From assembly GCF_958298935.1 (NCBI RefSeq), contig NC_084935.1:7636001-7700000 (forward strand): a stretch of DNA of 64,000 nucleotides, given 5' to 3'. This DNA comes from Phragmites australis. Its lineage: Eukaryota; Streptophyta; Magnoliopsida; Poales; Poaceae. Position 1 is the first letter of the stretch. Each line of letters starts with the position of its first letter. A program made the translations under genes and the position numbers. Under the pieces are notes generated by a model, which saw only the letters and a program-made list of their open reading frames with translations, ran no database searches and was not told the DNA's origin. This document shows positions 11,629 through 21,697 of this stretch, in pieces.

Positions 11629-12219
11629 ATCAGATAATCTGCAATTTATTAGGGCAAGACATTTATATGCTTGAAGAGTACTATTAGTGACTGAAGCTGT
11701 ACATACTTAGAACCTAGTATGCTCAGCTTTTGCGTTGTGCTATGTTTCAGTACTGTAGGCTTAGTGCAGAATGTAATAGCAAATTTAAGAAAGGGACTAC
11801 TGTTGCATCTAGACATGTAGGCTTACCCATTTTCTTACTTGATGTAAAATACCAAGTTGAGTTTACCTGTTCACCATACATTGGAATCTGCATGATATAT
11901 GTGCTTATGTTATGTCTAGCAGCTACAGACTACACTTCCGTTTTTCGATTAATTGCTTCTAAGATTGGTTCAAGTGCGCACATCCTTCTTTAGTGAAAGA
12001 CAGCTCGTTGCTGATCTTCAAAAAATAAAAAATGAAGAAATAAGCTAACATACCCCAAAAATTTTATGTGTATCACTTCTGTGTCATTATTTCCTTGCAT
12101 ACATCTCAACTTGGGCATGCATCCTTTTGCTGAAGGTTTTCTATTTCCAAAAGGGGATGAATAGCCATAACCTGGCATAATTATATGGAGGAGGGTATTC
12201 ACAAATAACAGCACCATAC
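11629..12219. other. 3' flank of the receptor kinase, no gene seen
   Basis: AT-rich sequence expected to hold the 3' UTR and polyadenylation region of the kinase. Short open frames here lack any recognisable domain. Confidence 0.4.
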
Positions 12220-12720
12220 TGTCACGTGCAGCTAATTAAATGACAAGAGATAAATATGTTTAGATATATAGATAAGTTTGGTAAGAAATAATTTAGTTTA
12301 GATCAATTTGGTAAGAGATTCGGTTGGGTGATAAAGTCAGCTAGGAGATAGAGCTTGATTAGTTTCCAATTTAGCTAGAGATAAATTAGGTAAGTTAGAG
12401 TTTAGAGTTGGAGTTGGAGTTGAATTGTAATCTTCCCTATCTATATAAAGGGCCAGCCACGTATCATTGTAATCAAGGAAGAGAAGAATTAATCTAAGTC
12501 TCTCCAATCTATAGTCTAATCCCTCCTCTAGCAGCCGACGCCACCCGACTATCCTCCCGTTTATCCCCCTATGATCATAGCTTTATCACATTTGGTATCA
12601 GAGACTTCGGTCTTGGGCACCGAGATGGACGAGAAGATTGTAGCTTAGCTTGCCGTCCTCGAGGAGCAACTCGCTCAGCTGACGGCAGCCTCCTCGACTG
12701 TCTTGGGTGTATCGCCGATT
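12220..12720 (+). mobile_element. Copia-type LTR with primer-binding site and truncated gag start
   Basis: The LTR (12220-12590) begins TGTCAC and ends ATCACA. It has a TATA-like 'tatataaag' near 12444-12452. Two bases further, 12593-12603 reads TGGTATCAGAG, the standard primer-binding site complementary to initiator methionine tRNA. A methionine codon with the start of a gag-like frame follows at 12625, soon broken by a stop. Homology ends near 12720 and no second LTR is seen, so this is a 5' fragment. Confidence 0.75.
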
Positions 12721-12745
12721 GTTACATGTCTACGGCCACTCTCTT

Positions 12746-12843
12746 AATGATCCCATGTCTCTGCATACATCTTGAAATGACTCGATCAATGAACAGTACT
12801 TTTAAAGCTTTGAACACAACACAATATTAGACATGGGATCATT
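12746..12843. repeat. 15-bp perfect inverted repeat with 68-bp loop
   Basis: The arms 'aatgatcccatgtct' (12746-12760) and its exact reverse complement (12829-12843) could form a stem. It may be a small MITE or a foldback relic. No target duplication is evident. Confidence 0.6.
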
Positions 12844-13685
12844 TGGGTAAACAATAACTTATCATTATCTAGCCATAGATACCATGAGGGAATAAGACTA
12901 CCAATATTAGAAGATATGGAACAATGCAGTCTAAATTAGAGCACAACACAAAGCAGTTTCTATGCAACTAAATAAATAAAGAAGTGGTTGTGAATTAATT
13001 ATCCATGCTTATGGTTATGCACAGTTTCAGATTTCTACCTTTCTCCACTAGACTAGTTAGATGGAGTGCCCAAAAGTGTGATTCAATAATTGGAAATCTA
13101 ATGCATTAAGAATCTGATATAATTTCCATTGATAAAGGAGTAGCAACATAACAAGTGGAAGACCGACAGTGTGGATGATATGGCAGGAATTTAGTCCCGT
13201 TTACATGCTTATTTCTTTATAACAGGCTCCTTGCTTAACTAATCAAGTTGGTACTTTCAACTGTTGGTCATTTAGCTTCTTGGAGGTGTAGAATAGCATT
13301 GCAATTTAAAGAGAAGATACTGCTATCTAGTCAGATATGGCGGTCGTACTTTACAAGAGTTAGATTACAAAAATAATTAAAAAAAGGTTAAAAAAAAAAA
13401 GTGAACCTGCCACTTTACCAACGAGTGGTAGATATCATAGTTGGAATGAAAATGTTCGCTTTCACCAAAATGAAATAAATACACTATGAATGAGTTTCTC
13501 TTTCCTTTTTATTTGAGTAAGCTATGTGTAGACAAAAGTAAAGTCACACGGTTGTGCTTGTGCTATTTGGCACAATCGCATCCATTATTTCATAAAGAAA
13601 AATCAAACCAAATGAGAAAGCTGGCAATACGGACATCCATTTCAGAGACAAGTCAAGTCAAATAAGAAAGATGACAGCATAGAGG
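12844..13685. other. AT-rich intergenic DNA, nothing recognised
   Basis: No gene, RNA or clear transposon boundary seen. It separates the Copia fragment from the Gypsy fragment. Confidence 0.4.
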
Positions 13686-13689
13686 AAAG

Positions 13690-14706
13690 AAATCAAAAGA
13701 CGCTCCGCTTCTCAAGCGGATGACACCCTTGTTGCAGAAGGCATCTCGGAGCTAGGCCCAGGCGTAAATGGTCTCCGGATCCAGCACCCAGAACCATTGA
13801 AAGTCTACTCCCTTCAAGGCGAGAGGGAAGCATTTGGCCATGGTAGCTTACCTGCATGCGTTGGCCTCTATGGCGAGGGCGTGCAAGCGAACAAATTCCT
13901 CTAGATCCGAATCACCCCTAGACTTGGGTAGCTTGAGGGTTCGGAACCCCTCCGAGAAGGGTACAGCTAGCAGGCCTGCTTGCAGGGGAGAATCGTGGTC
14001 TAGTAACAGAGTCTCGTGCCGACATGCCCGAGGCTTCGAATCCTGCGTACCAGCTGTCGGTGGTGCCTAGTGATGACGAGGGGCTGGGATGCAGAAGTTC
14101 TCACCAGCCCTCCGAGTCCTAGCCAGCATTATGCTAGCCGTTACGGGAGCAGCCGCGGTCAAGCCCGTGGGTTGCTGTGTGGCCCGCAGGGCTTCCTGCA
14201 GCTCCTGCAGCTGAGCCTGAAGGGCCACCACGTGAGACTGCTGATCGGTAATGGCGGCATTCATTGCAATGGTTCCGGTTACGACCCTTAAGGACGCAAC
14301 AGGGGTCTCGTTACGCTGCTGCCGAAGGGCCATCGAGGTGGCTGGCCCCCTGGCGCCAGTCGCAGCCAGGGTCGCGGCGGCTCTCGCAGCGATGATTACA
14401 GCCGCATCCCCTAGGGACGCGGTGGGGGACTCGTGCTGTTGCTAGAGGGCCTTCGAGATGGCAGGCCCCCTAGCGTCAGGCACGGCCGGGGTCATGGTCG
14501 GACCAGTGGTGGTCACAGGGCCCTCATTCCCCCCAGTTAGGGGGCTGTCGTTGGCGTATCGCAAGCTAGGTTGTAATGGTCGTGTGAACCTTTTGCATAG
14601 GCACACCGAGGAGTCGATCGTCTATGTTGCGGTCTTGCTGGTCTTCTTTTTGGGTGGCATCCTACCTCTCTAGTACTTCTATGTTCGTTCCCTACGGACG
14701 GCACGC
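13690..14706 (-). pseudogene. Gypsy gag fragment, broken
   Basis: On the minus strand, 14067-14333 encodes a Gln-rich coiled-coil-like stretch (LQAQLQELQEALRATQQ) typical of the N-terminal gag of plant Gypsy elements. The stretch at 13700-13840 encodes gag-like text ending in the region for 'AWAQLRDAFCNKG'. Stops and frameshifts separate the pieces, and the element ends near 13690 without protease or polymerase. It belongs with the adjoining LTR. Confidence 0.65.
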
Positions 14707-15401
14707 TGTTGGTGAAAGAAAAAGCCTTTCACGAATAAGTGTGGCGAGAACCTCTTCTAGAGGGGAGACTCAAGCTTAGAGGAGAAGTGGAGAGGAAAAG
14801 ATATCAAATATGTTGTTGATATTGATAAGAAAGATCTCTCCTTTGGCCTGATGGCCAAGAGCCTGTACTTATAGTGCTGTCAGAGTGCAAGTATACAAGT
14901 TTGCCCTTACAGAGATAGCGATACAAGTCATCGCTATTCCACATGGACCTAAGGCCGATTGAATCACACAGTTTGGGTCTAGATAGAATATTTTATCTCT
15001 ACTTAGAAGATATTATCTACTATAGCAAATACAATGATGCAAGTGGTCCTAAGGACGATGTATTTGGTCGGCTGCCTATTACGGCGTCGCACTGTTCAAG
15101 GTGTCAGGCCGGCCACCACTTGCGCTGGAATGTCAGGATGACCTCCACTTGCATGGGTATTAAATACCAGTCACTTCCTTACAGGCGGAAGATGTCTGGC
15201 GGGCCCCCTCTGGCTAATCTTTTGCCAAGCCCTAATGGCTCACCCTTTGAGCTCCAGTGAGGCTACCCTGTCCTTCGGAGGATAGGGACACCGGAGAGCC
15301 CCGGAGCCTGGAGACCTGAAGGGTCATCGGAGATCCGTGATTCACAGGCGTAGGCTGGTGGGACCATGAGTGTTAGGGGTCCTTAATGATAACCCCCAAC
15401 A
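14707..15401 (-). mobile_element. Gypsy 5' LTR, reverse orientation, 695 bp
   Basis: On the plus strand the block begins TGTTGG and ends CCAACA, the palindromic ends of an LTR. Read on the minus strand it opens with the common Gypsy phrase TGTTGGGGGTTATC. Outside its inner end lies 'gcgtgccgtccgtaggga' (minus strand), a phrase typical of the leader just after a Gypsy LTR. Its outer end abuts the last 26 bases of a CslF exon 2, so the element, or a rearrangement with it, beheaded that gene copy. Confidence 0.75.
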
Positions 15402-16088
15402 AAGGGCATCACGCCAGAATTGCTAAGGTATTAAAGCTCTACTTAGTTGTTGTTGATGTCTTATGAAGTAGATAATTGACACTCATGCAATCCATTTACT
15501 TTGTTATGGAACTTTAGTTTTGGAATATTTAATCTTGTACAATGTAGTGTTGTTACAAGAATTTTGCCACTGATACTTTGATTCCTTCTTTAACAGGTTG
15601 TGTTGGACCATCCAAGCCGTGGGCCACATCACGGTTCACAACCGGATGCTGAAAGCAATCCCAGCATCAGTGCCACTGATGAGTGCCTCCCAATGCTTGT
15701 CTATGTCTCTCGTCAGAAGAACCCAAGCTATGACCACAATAAGAAGGCAGGTGCCTTGAACGCACAATTGAAGGCCTCTGCTCTCCTCTCCAATGCCCAA
15801 CTCATCATCACCTTTGACTGCGACCACTACATCAACAATTTTCAAGCCCTACGTGCGGCTGTCTGCTTCATGCTAGATTAGAGGGAAGGTGACAACACTG
15901 CCTTCGTTCAGTTCCCACAATGCTTCGACAATGTGGACCTAACGGATCGCTATGGTAACCACAATCGGGTCTTCTTTTATGGAACCATGCTTGCCCTTAA
16001 TGGCTTGCAAGGGCCCTCATACCTCGGTACTGGTTGCATGTTCCGTTGCTTAGCACTCTATGGTATTCGCATCCATGGGCAAGGGTGG

Positions 16089-16324
16089 GGATCCAATTCC
16101 TCTGATTTCAGAGGAGTGAAGGCAGAGGGGAATAGTAGACAGTGAGGGGAGCTACAGTGTCCTGATGTCGGTACTGTAGCGAAGGTATGGTTCAGGAGAA
16201 CACTGCAGTGCCTTTACTGTAGTAATGGTACTGTAGCAGTATTGTATCACTAAATCTGATACGTCCATTCACAATCTAACAGCTCACGGTGAAGTGAACA
16301 GTGAAGTCGGACGATCTCGGTCCC
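16089..16324. mobile_element. 236-bp insertion in the CslF pseudogene, hAT-like target duplication
   Basis: Absent from gene B. It is flanked by AAGGGTGG (16081-16088) and AAAGGTGG (16325-16332), an 8-bp duplication with one mismatch; gene B has a single copy at this point. Eight-base duplications are typical of hAT elements. The termini (GGATCC... and ...GGTCCC) are only weakly inverted. Internally there are repeated 'tactgtag' phrases. Confidence 0.65.
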
Positions 16325-16601
16325 AAAGGTGGTGCTCCATGTATTATACAATGGAGCATGACGCCTTATGTGGCACTACACCAATCAACCTAACCGAGCG
16401 CCTCCACCAAATTGTTCGTTGGTCTGGTGGGTCCCTGGAGATGTTCTTCTCCCACAACAACCCACTCATCGGCGGCCAGAGGCTCCAATTCCTTCATGTC
16501 CTACCTCAACATGACGGTCTACCCAATCACTTCAATCTTCATCCTGATCTATGCTCTTAGCCTGGTGATGTGGCTTATCCTTGATGAAGTATACATCCAA
16601 A

Positions 16602-16823
16602 GACCATTCACTAGGTATGTCGTGTACCTTCTCGTAATCATCGTGATGATTCATACGAAGACCATTCACTAGGTATGTCGTGTACCTTCTCGTAATCATC
16701 GTGATGATTCATACGAAGACCATTCACTAGGTATGTCGTGTACCTTCTCGTAATCATCGTGATGATTCGTATGAAGACCATTCACTAGGTATGTCGTGTA
16801 CCTTCTCGTAATCATCATGATAA
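16602..16823 (+). repeat. 58-bp tandem repeat, almost four copies, in pseudogene exon 3
   Basis: Units begin with 'gaccattcactaggtatg' at 16602, 16660, 16718 and 16776. The first three are nearly identical and the last is partial. Gene B has the corresponding segment once. As 58 is not divisible by 3, each extra copy shifts the frame. Confidence 0.95.
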
Positions 16824-17326
16824 AGTGGGTAGGGATCACATGGCTGGACTACTGGCGCAACGAGTAGTTCTTCATGATCGGCTCGACAAGTGCATACCAG
16901 GCAGCAGTTCTGCACATGGCGGTGAACCTCCTGACAAAGAAGGGCATACACTTCAGGGTCACTTCCAAGCAAACAACTGCTGACAACAATGACAAGTTTG
17001 CTGACTTGTATGATTTTCAATGGGTGCCCATGCTCATCCCTTCGATGGTAGTTCTGATTTTCAATGTTGGTGCTATTGGCGTAGCCCTGGGCAAAACCAT
17101 GGTATACATGAGAATATGGACAGCGGCGCAGAAGACGCATGCAGCACTGGGTCTGCTGTTCAACATACGGGTCATGTTTCTCCTCTACCCATTTGCACTA
17201 GCGATCATGGGACGGTGGGCGAAAAGGCCGATCATCCTTGTAGTCTTGTTGCCGGTTGTGTTTGTACTTGTTGCCCTGTTGTATGTAGGTCTCCATATCT
17301 TACTCGCCAATGCTATTCCGTTCTAG

Positions 17327-18680
17327 GTGGTAGGTACAGTAAAAACATTGTAATTTCTTGTTTAGTTACCAAGGAACCAATTTTGTTCCATTGTATCAAA
17401 TAAAACACCGTATTCTTACTTGGCGATAAGAAAGGATGGTTCTAAACTTCTAATTAAGTTCAGAGAATTTGAATTTTGGCCCCATACAATCCAGTTCGAT
17501 TGGGCAATGCCAATTACAGGGTAACCTTTGACAGCTAATGTTAGCAGTTGTTGGCTTTGAACTAGACTTAATTCATCTGCTACTCGATGACTTCTCATGT
17601 GATTGGAAATACATTGAGTAGCAGTATTATACTACTGGAAACGAAAATAAAAGTAAGTTCTTTAAGTCTCAGAGGGGAAAGAACTCAGCAAGATCAACTG
17701 GTGAAGGCATACCAGAATACATAGGCACATCTACTACTGACCTCAATTCTGCCCTGCTAGTGTACTAGTAGTGTTGGACTGTTAATCACTCACTTCTCTT
17801 CAGTACACCTCATATATATATCTTTTTTCACATACCAGACAAATAAAAACTGTGCATAGTAAACCAACAGATTAGTGTATATATTAGGATTTAGGAGGGC
17901 TGCTCATGTTCTAGATCATGCAATATTTTGAGTTATCCAAAGGAAATAGCGAAATTGGTTGTGCCTTTTTATTCTGTTAGTCACTAGGAATGCCAAAAAT
18001 GCATGATCCACAACTATGGAACAGAGCTTCTTAACCGAAATTTCAGCCAAGCATAGATAGCAAGCTGGAGTGAACACACGGATATCTAGCACCAGGTATC
18101 CAGAATGGCTCCTCCACCAAACTGTAGATTGATGTCCAAAAAACAAAAGAAAAGAAAACTAGAAACTATACAAGTGTTGCGCTAAGAAAAGACATGGCAC
18201 CATAAGGTTTCTGGCATTCTAAGGGGAAAACACATGGAGCCGGTTCACTCAGGCATTCGATCGAACACTTGAAGGACACCACAAGGAACAACAGGACTAC
18301 AGGAGCTCCCTCAATGCCAAACATTATAGAGGCAGAGAAGACGGAGGCTTACATGTGGGCAGCCGAAGACCAGGCAGATGGAGACGTGCGATCAGGCAAG
18401 CGGACGGCGGCGGCGACGTTGCCGGAGAGGAACGCCGCATGCCCGCTTCTGCCGTTCTGCGTGCGAGGAACTTCGGACGCTTCAGAGCTCAGAATCCTCG
18501 GCCGCTTTTGGTCTCGGACGCCGGCTTCGTGGGCTTGGGTGTTCTCGGAGGTCCTGAGAAGCCCTTGCACATTAATGGGCCGTTTCGTAGAGATCCGGGC
18601 TGGCTGCAGACGACGAGGTAGGACTAGGCCCACTTCATCCTGCTTGAGCTTAAAGTACCTTTTTTCAAAAAAAAAATTAA
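17327..18680 (+). repeat. 3' flank of CslF copy A, duplicated downstream of gene B
   Basis: No intact gene. Several blocks match the flank of gene B (31922-32790) in order: the phrase 'caatccagttcgattgggcaa' region (about 17490 and 32105), 'gtaaaccaacagatt' (about 17860 and 32168), and a GC-rich block (about 18395-18640 and 32565-32770). The duplication unit therefore reached about 1.4 kb past the stop codon. The GC-rich block on the minus strand looks like a short exon ending at a GTAAGC donor in both copies. Confidence 0.8.
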
Positions 18681-18984
18681 AAAGCATTCAGGTAAAATTA
18701 ACTTAAATTAAATCCAGTACGCTGACGTTAGAGACTGCTCACTCCATGTCCCTATGATTTTGTCCATCCCAACGCAAATGTTTTTCCCAACCATGGTACC
18801 TCTTTCAGATCTGATCAGTGCATTTGCAGTTTTGCACCCATTTGCTCGGTTTCTCTTGCCACACCATTCCACAACAATGGTCCAAGTGTTTCGTATACAG
18901 GGAGAATTCCCGGATCCTATTTTACAGGAGCTAGTATCGCTAGACACAGGAAAATATAGACAACAAGAGTTCCAAATATACAGT

Positions 18985-19223
18985 TGAATAATACGATGTA
19001 TGTTTTTAAATGGAGCCTACATCAAAGTGGCCAATTTTCTGTCCAGTCGATGTATAAGGTCCTAATAAACAATGGAGTCTCAAATATAAACAAAGAAATT
19101 TGGAAACTTAAACTGCCCTTGAAGATTCAGATTTTTTGTACTTAAAAGAGTGTTATGCTAACCAAAGATAAGTTAGCAAGAAGGAACTGGAATCAGTAAA
19201 TTGTGTTGTTTTTTAGCAACAAT
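18985..19223 (+). pseudogene. LINE (L1-type) ORF2 C-terminal relic, part 1
   Basis: Translates to the plant LINE C-terminal pattern 'FKWSLHQSGQFSVQSMY' and 'WKLKLPLKIQIF', followed by 'LTKDKLARRNW', which belong to the zinc-binding region after the reverse transcriptase. Stops are present. It continues at 20541 after an insertion. Confidence 0.8.
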
Positions 19224-20531
19224 TGTGCCGGACCTAAGATTTGGAACTTGGGTATTCCCATTTAAAAAAATGTTCAATCGAAAACATATGGTTCATTCTG
19301 TGCTTGCTATTGTATCACACTGTCATCATGTGATTGATTTTGAGTTTGACTCTCAATTGTAATCGGCTCTGGTGTTGATGAGGAATCTCCCTTTTTTTCT
19401 TTGCAGCTCTTTCACAAATATTTCAAATCATTCGATTTCTTCTTCATTGTCCAAGCTCTAATGCTCTACAATCTACATTAAAAAAACGTACAAGCCTCAT
19501 TCAGAATCTCAGACAATAATACATTCACCTCGAAACGAAATAACGGTGCCAACTGATATCAGGAACTGGGATTTGGGGATTTGCTCACTGCTGCAGTGCT
19601 GCTCGAGCCTCGAGTGCTCGCTTCTTGGGCCTTGGCTACAGCGTGCCTCCATGGCTCCGCCAACCAACCTTTCCTCCTTGCGGCGTGGTGCGTGCGGCCT
19701 GGCTCTGCCTACCGATCGCCCTTCCCAAGGGGCTAGGATTTCCTTGATTAGGGGAGATAGGGATCGAGGAGAGAACAAGACTACGAGCGAGAGGAGAGAG
19801 GTGAGAGTGATCGATGAGAGGTGAGTTGACATAGAAGGATATAGTAGGTTGGCGTTAGGGATGTTAATCTGAAATTTTCCGTCGGGGAATGGTTCTCTAT
19901 CTCGGTCCCTGCTCATGGGGATTATTTTCTCCCCATCCCTGTCCTCGTACGGGGAATGGGGACCCAACGGGGAGCCCGTCCCCGCTAAGTGTCATATGGC
20001 CTGAGCTCTAAGTTGAATAGGGATGGTTGGGCTAGGCACTTAAGCTGATCGTTTTATGGATTGAGCTCTAAGTTGAGGGTGAGCCGGTTGAGTCAATATA
20101 TATAAAAACTGATATATTCAGGGCCTCACGAGGAAGCGGGGATGTGGGATGGGAAACTATCCCCACCCCTAAAATACCCGACTAGGGGGGGTTCTTCCAT
20201 TAAACCCCCACGGGTGAAAATTGACCTATCACCATCCCCTAATAGGGGAATTCCCTTTTGGGGAATGAGGGTCGGGGCCGTTGACATCTCTAGTTGGCAT
20301 CAGGGAGTTTGGGCTTTGGGCCATCAGGTGTGGCCTGTGGCGGTGTGGCCAGATTTTCCAAAGGCCCAAAGCCCATGAGATCACGTGAGGGAGTTTGGGT
20401 TGAGGGAAAAACGAAGAACTGGATCGAGTGTTGTATGTACACATATATAAACTTGTTATATACTAGGTTTTTAACCAAATTGTTGGGTATTCCCGGGAAC
20501 ACACCCAGGCATCATGGAAGGTCCACCCCTG
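19224..20531. mobile_element. 1.3-kb nonautonomous element with 9-bp target duplication
   Basis: Splits a LINE relic exactly: AGCAACAAT occurs at 19215-19223 and again at 20532-20540, and removing one copy plus the interval restores the LINE homology. A 9-bp duplication points to the Mutator superfamily. The termini are only imperfectly inverted (starts 'tgtgccggacct', far end on the other strand 'caggggtggacct'). The interior is non-coding with a GC-rich half, and holds a smaller element at 19856-20292. Confidence 0.8.
19856..20292. mobile_element. hAT-like MITE, 437 bp, nested
   Basis: Ends TAGGGATGTTAA and, inverted, TAGAGATGTCAA. Flanked by GTTGGCGT (19848-19855) and GTTGGCAT (20293-20300), an 8-bp duplication with one mismatch, as expected for hAT elements. 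The interior is built of 'ggggaatgggg'-type phrases. A diverged second copy lies at 49114-49600. Confidence 0.8.
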
Positions 20532-20540
20532 AGCAACAAT

Positions 20541-20890
20541 GAAACTATTAAACATTTATTTATTGAATGTCACTTTGCTAAGTTTCTTTGGTGGGCAATT
20601 CATATTGCTTTTAATTTAGATCTACATAACAATACAAACATTGTTTGCTGATTGGTTGACGGAGTTGGATTCAAAACTAAAATTGCAGTTGTCAGTGGGG
20701 GCTGTTGCATTATGCTGAGTTTTATGGCTGAGTAGAAATAATGTGATTTTTGATAAAATACTGACTAAATCTTACATGTAGGTTGGCTTCGCTTTTGGTG
20801 CTACTTCAGCAAAGTGTAGAGGATAAAGACATGATGCATTTGGCATGCCACACGTCGGAGACGAGAATCCTACAGATGGAGATTTAGTAA
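20541..20890 (+). pseudogene. LINE ORF2 C-terminal relic, part 2
   Basis: Continues part 1 with the conserved 'NETIKHLFIECHFAKFLWWAIHIAF' pattern in pieces, followed by broken text and stops. The cysteine and histidine spacing of the plant LINE zinc-binding region is still visible. Homology fades near 20890. Confidence 0.75.
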
Positions 20891-21540
20891 TAGGATTTGC
20901 TAGTAGTTTCTCTCGTCCAAAGTTTGATGGCGTTTTCTATTATATTTGCCCTTTTCACATCACGGTTGTGTGATGATGTCAGCTTAATGGCTGCATGTCT
21001 GTAATAATTAACGGAATGATGTCTCCAACGGAGGCTGAAGCTGGAATTTTGTTCGAGGCTGAAGCTGGAGTTTTGTTCTATTATAAAATAGAGAGAGAGA
21101 AACGGCGTAGTGCTGGATAAACTGCAGTAACAACAAACAGTAGAGGAAGGCTTGGCGCAGCTTCAGGTCGGTCCACGACGGCCGCGGCTGAACCAATCAT
21201 GACGTGCAGAGATGTGGCAAAAGCTGGCTGACTTTGGCAGCACACATCGATCGAGCCCTCCAGAGCTTAGTGCTAGTACAAGTTAACTGATCAGAGCAGC
21301 TGCTGCCCATTTGCTCAATGCAGATAACATGTTCGCCTGACACAGACGCAAAATAAATTTAACACGTCTACACACGACGTGCGGCGCCGATGCGATCCCG
21401 TCCGTCGCGTGGCGGTCAGCCCGGGCAACATGGACGTGAGGAGCCGTGCAGCCCTTCCGCTCCACGTCCCTGCACCGCTGATCCGGCGACCCCGCGCACA
21501 GATCTGCATGCATTTTTCTGCTTGATTCCACCGCGACGCA
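20891..21540. other. upstream region of CslF gene B
   Basis: No gene seen. There is a short direct repeat 'gaggctgaagctgga' at about 21030 and 21055. The GC-rich stretch at 21370-21500 precedes the core promoter. Confidence 0.4.
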
Positions 21541-21547
21541 TCTCTTT

Positions 21548-21556
21548 CTATATACG
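21548..21556 (+). promoter_or_regulatory. TATA-like box of CslF gene B
   Basis: The sequence 'ctatatacg' lies about 145 bases upstream of the ATG at 21698, within the range for a plant core promoter with a leader of about 110 bases. It is positional evidence only. Confidence 0.5.
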
Positions 21557-21697
21557 CGCTGCGCCTTGCTCTCCGCGCACCACTGCATGCACTGGCTTAA
21601 GTCAATGCCCTCTCACCTTCCTCCGGTACGTCTTAGCTAGAGAGCCAGAGAGAGAGAAGCTGCAGCTACTTAGCTAGTTCTTCATTCCTGGGCAAGC

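Larger units (their letters stand above)
15402..17326 (+). pseudogene. CslF pseudogene (copy A), 5' truncated
   Basis: Close relative of gene B. It keeps the last 26 bases of exon 2 (15402-15427), intron 2 (15428-15596) and a damaged exon 3 (15597-17326); exon 1 and most of exon 2 are gone. Lesions visible against gene B: a stop replaces Gln after 'CFMLD' (near 15879); an in-frame 249-base deletion after 'ALYGI' (near 16062), joining at a TT microhomology and removing the TED segment; a 236-bp insertion (16089-16324); a 5-base deletion near 16494; a 58-bp tandem amplification (16602-16823) with loss of adjacent coding; and a stop in place of Gln in 'RNEQFF' (near 16866). The C-terminal membrane segments and the ending 'LLANAIPF' remain. 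No functional enzyme can be made. Confidence 0.93.
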
